DNA from: a virus
Reading direction: 5' to 3' (one strand)
IMG/VR virus record: IMGVR_UViG_3300013285_000514
Span: 1 to 26,349 of that record
DNA: 26,349 nucleotides
Each line of letters opens with the position of its first letter. Position 1 is the stretch's first letter. Below, one piece after another: positions 1 through 6,544 of the stretch. A program made the translations under genes and the position numbers. The notes under the pieces were generated by a model. That model searched no databases, was not told the DNA's origin, and worked only from the letters and a program-made list of their open reading frames with translations.

Positions 1-65
1 CCATACTCACCACCTTCGGTGATTTTATAGTCAACTAACTCCATCCATTCTTTTATCGTAATCAT
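1..65 (-). CDS. 3'-truncated phage hypothetical protein (N-terminus only)
   Basis: An ATG at 65-63 on the minus strand opens a frame that runs off the left edge, giving 21 full codons (it begins MITIKEWMELVDYKI). The TGA of the upstream 204-aa gene overlaps this ATG as ATGA, the usual coupling in this operon, which is the main reason to call it real. Too little of the protein is present to assign a family or function. Confidence 0.6.
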   Translation of the reverse strand, partial: MITIKEWMELVDYKITEGGEY

Positions 66-676
66 TCTTCAAATCCTTCTTTAAGTAGTTTACGTTGTTC
101 CCATTCTTCGTCTGCTTTTGCACGAGCAACTTCACGTGCTTCCTCACATGGTGTACAATACGTATGTACCCATCCTCCACCACGACGTTCACCAATATTA
201 CCACAGCTTTCGCATGTGACTTCAGTCATACTTTCTGCTAGGCTAACCATGCCACTAATGTAGTCATCTCCGCCTGAGTAGTAAAAACGCAGTGTGCCAA
301 ACTTTTCTTTAACTTGGTCTAGTGTTACTTGCGGAATAGAATCGGGTACTTGTCTAAAGTCTCCAGCAATGATTTCTGCCAGTCGTTTTTCTTTGTACTG
401 GTCGTTAGGCAAGGCTTTCATATCTTCTTCAAACAGTTCAAAATTGCCTGCTTTGGCCTGCGTGGCCATTTCGTTATATTTGATAGCCCAGTTACGTTGT
501 TTCTCTTTCCAATCAATGTGATGTTGGATACTACCCATGAGCTGATCCAAAATATTGAACCAACCATCGCCACATTCAAAGCCCCAACACATACAAGTTT
601 CCTGCATGTTTTTGTTGCGGTTAACCATCATCTTTGGATACCGCTCGCACAACAATTTATCTAATTCTTGTTTCAT
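62..676 (-). CDS. Conserved phage protein with C-terminal zinc-ribbon-like Cys pairs
   Basis: A 204-aa protein. The N-terminal part holds a Cys/Trp-rich patch (CMCWGFECGDGW, about residues 28-39), the middle is charged and probably helical, and a VKEKFGTLRFYY stretch lies near residues 122-133. Four cysteines follow in two CxxC pairs (C155/C158 and C174/C177), typical of a small zinc-binding ribbon. I recognise the KEKFGTLRFYY type as a common unassigned phage family but know no established function. The start is supported by ATGA overlap with the upstream 47-aa gene and an AAGGA Shine-Dalgarno about 8 nt away. It belongs to the long minus-strand operon that begins near 4305. Zinc binding is inferred from cysteine spacing. 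Confidence 0.8.
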   Translation of the reverse strand: MKQELDKLLCERYPKMMVNRNKNMQETCMCWGFECGDGWFNILDQLMGSIQHHIDWKEKQRNWAIKYNEMATQAKAGNFELFEEDMKALPNDQYKEKRLAEIIAGDFRQVPDSIPQVTLDQVKEKFGTLRFYYSGGDDYISGMVSLAESMTEVTCESCGNIGERRGGGWVHTYCTPCEEAREVARAKADEEWEQRKLLKEGFEE

Positions 677-816
677 TCTTGATCCTTAACTTTAATTTCT
701 ATTTTCTTTTCTTTAACAATTGGTTCAGGAAAATATGGTTCGATTACATAGTGGTTAGCACTCCACCATCCTATGGCAGAAAAAAATCCAACTACTACCC
801 ATCCAGCAACTAGCAT
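673..816 (-). CDS. Small single-span membrane protein (47 aa)
   Basis: A 47-aa frame between two operon genes. Residues 2-18 are strongly hydrophobic (MLVAGWVVVGFFSAIGWW), consistent with one N-terminal transmembrane helix. A short acidic/Pro-rich linker and a very basic C-terminal tail rich in Lys and Ile follow. A GGAGG Shine-Dalgarno sits 7 nt before the ATG. Its start overlaps the upstream stop as TAATG and its stop overlaps the next ATG as ATGA, so it is coupled on both sides. Function is unknown; a single helix with a basic cytoplasmic tail is common among small phage inner-membrane proteins. Confidence 0.75.
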   Translation of the reverse strand: MLVAGWVVVGFFSAIGWWSANHYVIEPYFPEPIVKEKKIEIKVKDQE

Positions 817-1067
817 TAGTTAACCTCCGGAACTTCTGCGTAATGGCTAATGATTAAATCTAATGCCGCGATAGTTTGAAGGTTAATGCCCACGTCTTCA
901 GGGTGCAGCCAATAGCCATCTGGATTACTATCGCTCTTTGGATTCTTCTTCCATTGTTTTAATTCTTTCTTAAGATACGCACGATAGTCGCGTAAGGTAA
1001 GACTTGTAATACGATCGGCTGTTTCACCGTCAATATACAATTTTGGAATATGTTTTTCTTTACTCAT
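816..1067 (-). CDS. Phage hypothetical protein (83 aa)
   Basis: An 83-aa soluble, charged protein with a Lys-rich central helix (about residues 27-42), a GYWLHPEDVGIN segment and a hydrophobic C-terminal helix. An AAAGG Shine-Dalgarno precedes the ATG and the start overlaps the upstream gene as ATGA. I do not recognise a domain. The length, charge and position in a tightly coupled operon fit a small phage accessory protein; no function is proposed. Confidence 0.7.
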   Translation of the reverse strand: MSKEKHIPKLYIDGETADRITSLTLRDYRAYLKKELKQWKKNPKSDSNPDGYWLHPEDVGINLQTIAALDLIISHYAEVPEVN

Positions 1068-1756
1068 TGTGCGGCCTTTACATAGTGTAGTCTAGTAACA
1101 TCATTTTGATGTTTCCAATGCTTATTACAATCTTTAATTTTGGCTTTAACTATAACAGCCGGCCCTAAATTAAGACTTGTTTTATTCATCCAAGATACCA
1201 TCTTATTGTTTATTATAGCATCTATATTCCAACCTTCAAAGTTTTTTGACTTAACTGAGGAAATTATTTCTGCATCCAAATCTTTAACTGTACTGCCTAT
1301 TTCTGCCAAAGCGCCTTCTTCAACAGTCCTAGCGGCTTTTTTAACTTTGGTCTGTGCAATGTCTCTTACATGAACACTTGGCAAACAAGCCACATAGCCA
1401 AATTGATTTTGTTTAACTGTATCGCTACCTAAGATCGAATTAATGTTAGTTTGAAAATCGTTAATGCCTTCAATGGCACTAAACATAAATTTACGAAAAT
1501 GCTTTTTGATTTCTTCTGCAAGTGCTATATCTTCAGGCAGTACTTTTAAGGGCATCGGAGCATCTTTTGGATCTGCTGTCCAAATTGCTGGCTCAAGTGT
1601 GCAGAGCATCTGCATCTTATTAGTCTGCTTGGTGTACATATAGATGCCATCTTCTGCATATACAGCTTCGGGTTCTTTGATATATGCACCTTGTACTCGT
1701 TGTGCCGCACAGGCTAGCTCTAAAACTTGCTGGGTAGGAAAATCTTTTTTGGACAT
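1064..1756 (-). CDS. Phage hypothetical protein (230 aa)
   Basis: A 230-aa protein without a recognisable catalytic motif. The N-terminal third contains short beta-like segments (GIYMYTKQTNKMQML), the centre is helical (about residues 80-110, including IKKHFRKFMFSAIEGINDF), and the C-terminal half contains repeated Lys-rich strands ending in a basic tail. The composition would suit a nucleic-acid or protein-binding role, but this is not demonstrable here. It follows the zincin-like gene after a 35-nt gap, the largest gap between genes in this operon, with only a weak GAG element before the ATG. Its stop overlaps the next start as ATGA. Confidence 0.7.
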   Translation of the reverse strand: MSKKDFPTQQVLELACAAQRVQGAYIKEPEAVYAEDGIYMYTKQTNKMQMLCTLEPAIWTADPKDAPMPLKVLPEDIALAEEIKKHFRKFMFSAIEGINDFQTNINSILGSDTVKQNQFGYVACLPSVHVRDIAQTKVKKAARTVEEGALAEIGSTVKDLDAEIISSVKSKNFEGWNIDAIINNKMVSWMNKTSLNLGPAVIVKAKIKDCNKHWKHQNDVTRLHYVKAAQ

Positions 1757-1791
1757 GCTCGCTCGCTAAGTGAGTTAATATACTTTGTATT

Positions 1792-2457
1792 TTACATGAA
1801 GATGTATCGTTTGTCAATCGTTTCCAAATGATAGTATATCTTTTTGGCAAGACGTTTGGTTAGCTCATTCATACCAAAATGTCCAATATATGCACGTAAG
1901 GTCGGACTAGTATAAACTGCGCCCGTGCGCATCTTGCTCATAATACTGATTCTACTTAGATTACGCTTGGCACGAGCTGGCTCTAGTGTACGCAACAATT
2001 CAATCGCTATACTAAACGCATACGCATCTACTTCGTCTTGATTAGCCAAATATATATCGTAAGGACTAGTTTCAGCATGTTCTACATATTCATTATGGCC
2101 TCGACGCATACTTTGATACTGATGCCTAAACTCATGTACAGTAGCATCGAAAATTTCTATGAGGAATGATATTACTTGATGCTGTCCAAATTGTTCACTG
2201 CCGTCTAGATTATGGTGTACAATCACTTCTATAGGAGTTTCGGAGTTGAAATCATTTTCGGCATCGTAGTATGCCATGATATACCACTTGTCTGCGTCTA
2301 AGGTTTTGTCTTTTTTACTTTTAATTGCAATATCAAAATCGTGCAACTTAAAGGCATTGCGAGTCCTGCCTATCAAGTTTTTAAGATTGATACCATGCGG
2401 ACTCTGATCTCGAACTTGTTTACAAACTGCATTTACACGTTCGAGAATAATGTTCAT
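1792..2457 (-). CDS. Zincin-like putative metallopeptidase (HEFRH)
   Basis: A 221-aa protein with a HExxH motif at residues 108-112 (H108, E109, H112), followed about 30 residues later by DEVDAYA (E142). The E142 spacing suits a gluzincin-like third zinc ligand. The helix before the motif (VISFLIEIFDATVHEFRH) is typical of an active-site helix. Known zincins use two His plus a downstream Glu/Asp to bind zinc and hydrolyse peptide bonds. Whether this one is an active protease, and on what substrate, cannot be read from sequence. The gene begins 2 nt after the IF-1 stop, so the two are almost certainly co-transcribed. There is no signal peptide, so it should act in the cytoplasm or virion. Confidence 0.7.
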   Translation of the reverse strand: MNIILERVNAVCKQVRDQSPHGINLKNLIGRTRNAFKLHDFDIAIKSKKDKTLDADKWYIMAYYDAENDFNSETPIEVIVHHNLDGSEQFGQHQVISFLIEIFDATVHEFRHQYQSMRRGHNEYVEHAETSPYDIYLANQDEVDAYAFSIAIELLRTLEPARAKRNLSRISIMSKMRTGAVYTSPTLRAYIGHFGMNELTKRLAKKIYYHLETIDKRYIFM

Positions 2458-2459
2458 AG

Positions 2460-2678
2460 TTATAACCTATACGTTACTCGACCCTTTGATAGATCGTATG
2501 TGCTTACTTCCAATTTAACCTTATCCCCTAGGATAATTTTAATTTTGTTTTGCTTTAACCTACCGCCTAAATATGCTAACAGTATGTGTTCAGTGTCATC
2601 TACTTTAACTCTATACATGTTTGCAGGTAAAACTTCAGTGACCACTCCGGTCATTTCTAACAAATCGTCTTTGGCCAT
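2460..2678 (-). CDS. infA: Phage-encoded translation initiation factor IF-1
   Basis: A 72-aa protein, the length usual for bacterial IF-1, covering the whole S1/OB-fold. It starts MAKDDLLEMTGVVTEVLP, has the central RVKVDDTEHILLAY strand region, the basic KQNKIKIILGDKV loop-strand and the signature end YDLSKGRVTYRL. By knowledge of the family, IF-1 binds the 30S A site, blocks premature tRNA entry and aids IF-2 and IF-3. The basic segment contacting 16S rRNA is kept, so it looks functional rather than decayed. It overlaps the upstream AbrB-like gene as TAATG and is followed 2 nt later by the zincin-like gene, so it sits in a phage operon rather than a host ribosomal-protein cluster. The likely role is to supplement or bias host initiation during infection. 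Confidence 0.92.
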   Translation of the reverse strand: MAKDDLLEMTGVVTEVLPANMYRVKVDDTEHILLAYLGGRLKQNKIKIILGDKVKLEVSTYDLSKGRVTYRL

Positions 2679-2851
2679 TATTGCTTTTTGCTGATATGTA
2701 TGGCTCCATCGATTACTTCGATGTGCATTGTATCGCCTTCTTTCCAGCCTTGAGTTTCACAGATTTCGGGAGGTATTTTCATTATGACATTGTCCGGATC
2801 TCCAGGAATGTCTTCAAAAATTTCTTCTACTTTAAAAGTTAATGCTGTCAT
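2678..2851 (-). CDS. AbrB/MazE-like small protein (57 aa)
   Basis: A 57-aa frame immediately upstream of infA. Its centre and end follow the swapped-hairpin AbrB/SpoVT/MazE pattern: IMKIPPEICETQGWKEGDTM, then IEVIDGAIHI. In this family the IPxE..........GD segment forms the beta-hairpin that dimerises and often binds DNA. The N-terminal 20 residues are acidic (EEIFEDIPGDPD), unlike a typical DNA-binding arm, so a structural or non-DNA role is possible. Similar short proteins are common in T4-like phages without a known job. The start overlaps the upstream methyltransferase-like stop as ATGA and the stop overlaps infA as TAATG. Confidence 0.72.
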   Translation of the reverse strand: MTALTFKVEEIFEDIPGDPDNVIMKIPPEICETQGWKEGDTMHIEVIDGAIHISKKQ

Positions 2852-3450
2852 TTTGTTCCAATTAACATATATCTATCATAGTTGGGTAAATTCAATGTAC
2901 CCGACCATCTAACATTAATTTTACATTGTTCTGCAAAATTGTCAACTGAACTGGCAGTACGAATGTGTTCGGGTATATTATAGTTATTACTTTGCAATAC
3001 TAGTAATTGATTATCTTGGCGTTTACTCAGCCACGTTTCGTATTGTTCTTGTGTTATATGTTCACAACTAGTATTGATTACAACATCGACAAAGGATATC
3101 AGATTGCACATGTCGCCGGTGCTAGCTGTAAATCTACCTGCTATTTCTTCACCTTTGTTCATCATAGTAGCGATAGGTTCACACGTAGGATCGATATCAA
3201 GACTGTAAATGCGTTTAATCGGAATATTACTTTGAAATAGCATACTAGCCAATACACCCACCCAGCCTCCATGTATTTCAATACTTACTGGATCATCCTT
3301 AACTGAGAATTGCATACTCAATGCTTCGATAAGCCATTCTTTACTTTTTAGCTGACCCGACCAAAAGGCATCCATAGTCCGCAAGGGATCTGGACTTTGT
3401 CGGATAGCCTGCATCCAATAGTGTAAGTGTTCTGTATCAAATATCATCAT
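2848..3450 (-). CDS. Class I SAM methyltransferase-like (Rossmann) protein
   Basis: A 200-aa protein with a Rossmann-type order: a Gly-containing motif I-like loop (IEIHGGWVGVLASMLF, about residues 57-72), an acidic end to the second strand (IYSLDIDPTC, D85/D87) and a fourth-strand motif (DVVINTSCEHI, about 123-133). The pattern resembles class I methyltransferases, but motif I is HGGWVG rather than a canonical GxGxG, so activity is uncertain. No substrate-recognition domain is present. The gene starts inside the end of the upstream 188-aa gene (14-nt overlap). An in-frame second ATG at 3447 is better spaced from a GGAG element and may be the real start. Confidence 0.55.
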   Translation of the reverse strand: MMIFDTEHLHYWMQAIRQSPDPLRTMDAFWSGQLKSKEWLIEALSMQFSVKDDPVSIEIHGGWVGVLASMLFQSNIPIKRIYSLDIDPTCEPIATMMNKGEEIAGRFTASTGDMCNLISFVDVVINTSCEHITQEQYETWLSKRQDNQLLVLQSNNYNIPEHIRTASSVDNFAEQCKINVRWSGTLNLPNYDRYMLIGTK

Positions 3451-4003
3451 CGCTCCAAGGAACTGGTCTCCAACCTAATCGGTTTAAATCCAATTCGATT
3501 TCTTCGGTAATTTGGCCTTCGGGAACATAAGTTCTACCATGTTCATCTTGTACTGGTATAGTTCCATCTAGGCCATTACCTAATTCTTCATTACCAATAC
3601 CGCTACAATACCAATCGATGTAGTCGCCTTGTTCTCGCATGTCTGCAACGATACCGCCACTGTGACGCCAACTAGCTGACCATAATTCGCCTTTTAACTC
3701 TTGCCAAAACTCTCTACTTTGCCACTGCATATTACACATGGCCGCATACAAGTTTTGAGCATAGTTATCGTATTTTTTGACCTTGTCGCATAGCTCTTTG
3801 CTACTACGCAAGTCATACTCCATATTGTTCTTTTGCCACTCGGGATCGTGAATCTTGTTAGCGTCGTCAATCTTGATCTGATCCCACATGTCAACATAGT
3901 CTTGATTGGGCTCCTCACCCGCTTCTTTTGCCCGGCGTATAGCACCTTCCTTTTGGAAGGTATGTCGTTCAGGACTGCTTGCTACTTTTTTCATTAATGC
4001 CAT
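3437..4003 (-). CDS. Conserved phage hypothetical protein (188 aa)
   Basis: A 188-aa, Trp- and acid-rich protein. A basic N-terminus leads into a helical half, then a Trp-rich segment (MQWQSREFWQELKGELWSAS, about residues 93-112), a central SGGIVADMREQGDYIDWYCSGIGNEE block and an EEIELDLNRLGWRPV ending. Proteins with this SGGIVA...WYCSGIG...LNRLGW layout recur in T4-like marine phages, and I know of no assigned function. The start may be the ATG at 4003 or the in-frame ATG at 3994, which overlaps the upstream stop as TAATG like other pairs in this operon. Confidence 0.75.
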   Translation of the reverse strand: MALMKKVASSPERHTFQKEGAIRRAKEAGEEPNQDYVDMWDQIKIDDANKIHDPEWQKNNMEYDLRSSKELCDKVKKYDNYAQNLYAAMCNMQWQSREFWQELKGELWSASWRHSGGIVADMREQGDYIDWYCSGIGNEELGNGLDGTIPVQDEHGRTYVPEGQITEEIELDLNRLGWRPVPWSDDDI

Positions 4004-4305
4004 TTACCTTGAAAACAATGTTGTAACTCATGTCCGATCGTATCTCTATTAGTAATTTTTTTAGTGATGATTAAACAAATTTTACCGTCCCAAAATGAAC
4101 ATGCTTCTACAGCCTGGCCGTAGTTGGCAAATCCTCTACGCACACGTTCTTCGGAGCATACTTTAGTTGGATTATCAACTGGTTGCCAAGTAATTAGTGT
4201 AGACGGAGTAAAGTTTTTACTCGTATCAACCGGCTCAAATGGATTTTGCCAATCTGCATAAGCTAAACTAGATACTAACAATAAACCAAATAGTGCTTTT
4301 TTCAT
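3994..4305 (-). CDS. Small secreted protein with a HELQH zinc motif
   Basis: A 103-aa protein. Residues 1-17 form a classic signal peptide: a basic start (MKK), a hydrophobic core (ALFGLLLVSSL) and an AYA cleavage site before D18. The mature part is short, with three cysteines, and ends in TIGHELQHCFQGKWH, where H92-E93-x-x-H96 is a HExxH metal site. Such miniature zincin-like exported phage proteins may act in the periplasm or outer membrane, for example on the envelope during lysis, but their substrates are unknown and the chain is very short for a full protease. It is the first gene of the minus operon, with an AAAGG Shine-Dalgarno about 7 nt before the ATG, and lies directly downstream of the tRNA-like RNA. 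Confidence 0.72.
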   Translation of the reverse strand: MKKALFGLLLVSSLAYADWQNPFEPVDTSKNFTPSTLITWQPVDNPTKVCSEERVRRGFANYGQAVEACSFWDGKICLIITKKITNRDTIGHELQHCFQGKWH

Positions 4306-4334
4306 AAATTGCCTTTCTATGCCTGTGTTAAAAA

Positions 4335-4451
4335 TGGTGCAGTCGGTAGGATTCGAACCTACAAGGACGGTCTAAGACCAAGTCCAATTCCCTCCGTTCA
4401 GCTGGGGGTCAGCTTACTTGGAGGAGGTTTACCAGTTACACTCACGACTGC
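4335..4451 (-). tRNA. Atypical 117-nt tRNA-like gene, anticodon unassigned
   Basis: On the minus strand, GCAGTCG (4451-4445) pairs perfectly with CGACTGC (4345-4339), followed by discriminator A (4338) and an encoded CCA (4337-4335). The T arm is perfect: GTAGG, loop TTCGAAT, CCTAC (4362-4346). A D-like arm (GAG/CTC with a GG-containing loop, 4443-4424) is present. A second hairpin (GGAC-TT-GGTC-TTA-GACC-GTCC, 4385-4365) fits a long class II variable arm. The anticodon position holds stem CTCC/GGAG (4423-4420 with 4395-4392), closing a 24-nt loop with its own AGCTG/CAGCT hairpin and no clear U33-anticodon. If a 17-nt insert sat after position 37 the anticodon would read GTA (Tyr), but position 33 would be A. 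It may be a tRNA with an insert, a degenerate tRNA or a tRNA mimic. It lies at the boundary between the minus operon and the island. Confidence 0.6.
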
Positions 4452-4471
4452 CTTAGTAGTATAGCATCAAA

Positions 4472-4479
4472 CGTAAATA
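4472..4479 (+). promoter_or_regulatory. Late-promoter-like octamer before the first island gene
   Basis: CGTAAATA matches six of eight positions of the T4 late promoter TATAAATA and ends directly before the ATG at 4480, 6 nt before the in-frame ATG at 4486. If it is used, transcription would begin near the second ATG. No Shine-Dalgarno is present. This is weak on its own and gains support only from the same geometry at 9640, 15764 and 17539. Confidence 0.35.
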
Positions 4480-5451
4480 ATGTCAATGTCATTTTCATCT
4501 ATACCTTTCGAAACAATAACCAAATTTGGCCAACAAACTATGTTGGATCGTCCATTATTTAACATAAGTTGGATATTGGGAAGATTTTGTAATTATAACT
4601 GTAGCTATTGTTGGCCGTATGCTCGAAGTGATAAATTGGATCACCAAAATTTAGATGTATACAAGTCTACAATAGATGAGATTAAACGTCAAGCTCGTTT
4701 GAACGGATTCAACGAATTTCATTGGAGCTTTAGTGGCGGTGAACCCACTGCATATAAACAGTTGCCAGAATTGGTAAAACACTTAGACGAGCTCAAAAGT
4801 ACTTACCAAAGTATCCATATGACCACTAATCTAAGTCCTGGCTCAAAATGGTGGAACAATTGGTGTCGAAATACAGAGTTATTGCAACGCAGAAGTATTA
4901 CTGCCAGTTTCCATGACGAGTTCGCCAAAGAACAAGAGTTTGGCGACAAGTGCTTACAACTAATGTATGAGCGTGTTCATGTAACTGTTAACCAAGTGAT
5001 GGTTCCGGAAAAGTTTTTTGAAACACTAGAACGCTGTGAGCGTCTACGTTCTCGTGGAATTAATGTAACACTTAAACCTCAAAGTAATGATACTGCTACA
5101 ACAATCGTAGAAGGATATACTCCTAAAATGATCGAGATTATGCAGGACGATTATGAACAACAAGAAGGTTTTCAGATTAGGCTGACTGACGGCAAGCAAG
5201 ATTACTTTATAGATCAAGCAGAGCGTTTTAATGCGTTAGGGTTTAATAAGTTCCAAGGATGGACTTGCAATGCTGGATACCAAAGTGTTATTATACGAGG
5301 TACTGAGGTTAAACGTGCATACAGTTGTAAAGAAAACAATATAGGAAACATACTTACAGGTTTTGATTTATTCAAAGAACCTAAAAAATGTATTACACCC
5401 ATTTGTGTAAGTAGTGCAGACAGCAAAATACCAAAGATTAATAATGCCTGA
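4480..5451 (+). CDS. Radical SAM protein, family A (SPASM-like C-terminus)
   Basis: A 323-aa protein. The radical SAM cluster motif CNYNCSYC gives C37, C41 and C44, and the SAM-binding FSGGEP motif is at residues 84-89, so the core looks intact. After the barrel, a GWTCNAG motif and later cysteines (YSCKENN, KKCITPIC) form a short SPASM-like region that may bind an auxiliary 4Fe-4S cluster. Radical SAM enzymes cleave SAM to a 5'-deoxyadenosyl radical; the substrate here is unknown. It is a paralog of the protein at 11031-11987, sharing the CNY(N/D)CSYC core and the G(W)TCNAG tail. It overlaps the next radical SAM gene by 8 nt, so the two are co-translated. The start may be 4480 or the in-frame ATG at 4486. 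Confidence 0.88.
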   Translation: MSMSFSSIPFETITKFGQQTMLDRPLFNISWILGRFCNYNCSYCWPYARSDKLDHQNLDVYKSTIDEIKRQARLNGFNEFHWSFSGGEPTAYKQLPELVKHLDELKSTYQSIHMTTNLSPGSKWWNNWCRNTELLQRRSITASFHDEFAKEQEFGDKCLQLMYERVHVTVNQVMVPEKFFETLERCERLRSRGINVTLKPQSNDTATTIVEGYTPKMIEIMQDDYEQQEGFQIRLTDGKQDYFIDQAERFNALGFNKFQGWTCNAGYQSVIIRGTEVKRAYSCKENNIGNILTGFDLFKEPKKCITPICVSSADSKIPKINNA

Positions 5452-6544
5452 GTTTATACTTAAACAAGCCAGCAAGTATCCAAACATTAGTAACTTAGCC
5501 AAACATAGTTGTACTAAGATGTTTACTAACTTTGAGATCGACTATTACGGCGATGTTAGAATTTGTTGTAAAACATGGATGCCTGAGCCTGTAGGAAATC
5601 TTCTTGAACAATCAGCATCAGAAATTATCAACAGCCAAAAAATTAAAGGTATGCTGTTTGACATGCGTCAAGGCGGATTTGGTTATTGTAACGACTTGTG
5701 TCCAACCTTAAATGATTTTCTACACGATAAATCACAATTTTATATTGTACCCAAAACAGAGGTAGATAATCAAATTAAAGGACAGTCTATTGTTGTAAAC
5801 TTTAGCTATGATCCTAGTTGTAATTTGCAATGTCCTAGTTGTCGCAGTGAATTGTTGATGGTAGATCCTATTAATCCCACAGATCCTCGAGAATTACACA
5901 TTTTACAGGTACATGAAAAAGTTAAATTGTTAGTCGACGAGCTGTTATCAACTGGCCGTATTATAACACTATCTATCACAGGTAGCGGAGATCCATTTGC
6001 TGGAAATATATTTTGGAATTATTTAAAAGACTTGTCATCTAAAACTGTACCTGCTAATTTACGTATACAGTTAGTTACTAATGGCACGTTGATGACTGAA
6101 AAGCGATTACTAGAAATTAAATCATTGTGGCCGCATATTACAAATGCAAGTGTTAGTATCGATGCCGCGACCGAAGAAACATATAAGGTAGTTAGGAAGA
6201 ACGGTAGTTTTAACAACCTAAAAAAGAATTTAATACATTTTGATTCGTTAATTATGTCAGGTGCATTTCCTAGGTGGCAAGGGTGGCAAACTAATTTTAT
6301 TGTACAGAGAGATAATTTTAGAGAGATGAAAGAATTTGTGGAATGGCAGTTAACATACTTATCACGTCCTGTAATATGGCTACACTTGATAGCACAGTGG
6401 TATCATATACCCGACGAGAAGTTTAAAGTAATGGCAATACATTTAGATGGGCATGACTTTAAAAATGACTTAGTAGAAATTATTAAAGATCCTGTGTTCA
6501 GTAATACACAAGTTAGAATGGGTAATTTAAACTCAATTACTTAA
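5444..6544 (+). CDS. Radical SAM protein, family C (N-terminal SPASM/twitch domain)
   Basis: A 366-aa protein. Cysteines lie N-terminal to the core (C23, C41, C42, C82, C86), with FEIDYYGDVRICCKTW resembling the beta-hairpin of a SPASM/twitch auxiliary-cluster domain. The radical SAM motif CNLQCPSC follows (C126, C130, C133). The usual GGEP is replaced by TGSGDPF, and an SIDAATEETYKVVRKNGS segment is typical of the barrel. An auxiliary domain placed before the barrel recalls the N-terminal-twitch radical SAM class found in phages and bacteria. I chose the ATG at 5444 because it overlaps the upstream stop by 8 nt; an earlier in-frame ATG at 5414 lies inside the previous gene. The end overlaps the convergent radical SAM gene by 12 bp. 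Substrate unknown. Confidence 0.85.
   Translation: MPEFILKQASKYPNISNLAKHSCTKMFTNFEIDYYGDVRICCKTWMPEPVGNLLEQSASEIINSQKIKGMLFDMRQGGFGYCNDLCPTLNDFLHDKSQFYIVPKTEVDNQIKGQSIVVNFSYDPSCNLQCPSCRSELLMVDPINPTDPRELHILQVHEKVKLLVDELLSTGRIITLSITGSGDPFAGNIFWNYLKDLSSKTVPANLRIQLVTNGTLMTEKRLLEIKSLWPHITNASVSIDAATEETYKVVRKNGSFNNLKKNLIHFDSLIMSGAFPRWQGWQTNFIVQRDNFREMKEFVEWQLTYLSRPVIWLHLIAQWYHIPDEKFKVMAIHLDGHDFKNDLVEIIKDPVFSNTQVRMGNLNSIT

Noticed and set aside
294-664. Plus-strand open frames opposite the 204-aa gene
   Set aside because: They lie wholly antisense to a gene with zinc-ribbon cysteines and translational coupling, have no ribosome-binding site and encode no recognisable domain.
4335-4451. tmRNA
   Set aside because: The RNA is only 117 nt with no tag reading frame or pseudoknot region; acceptor and T arms alone do not make a tmRNA.
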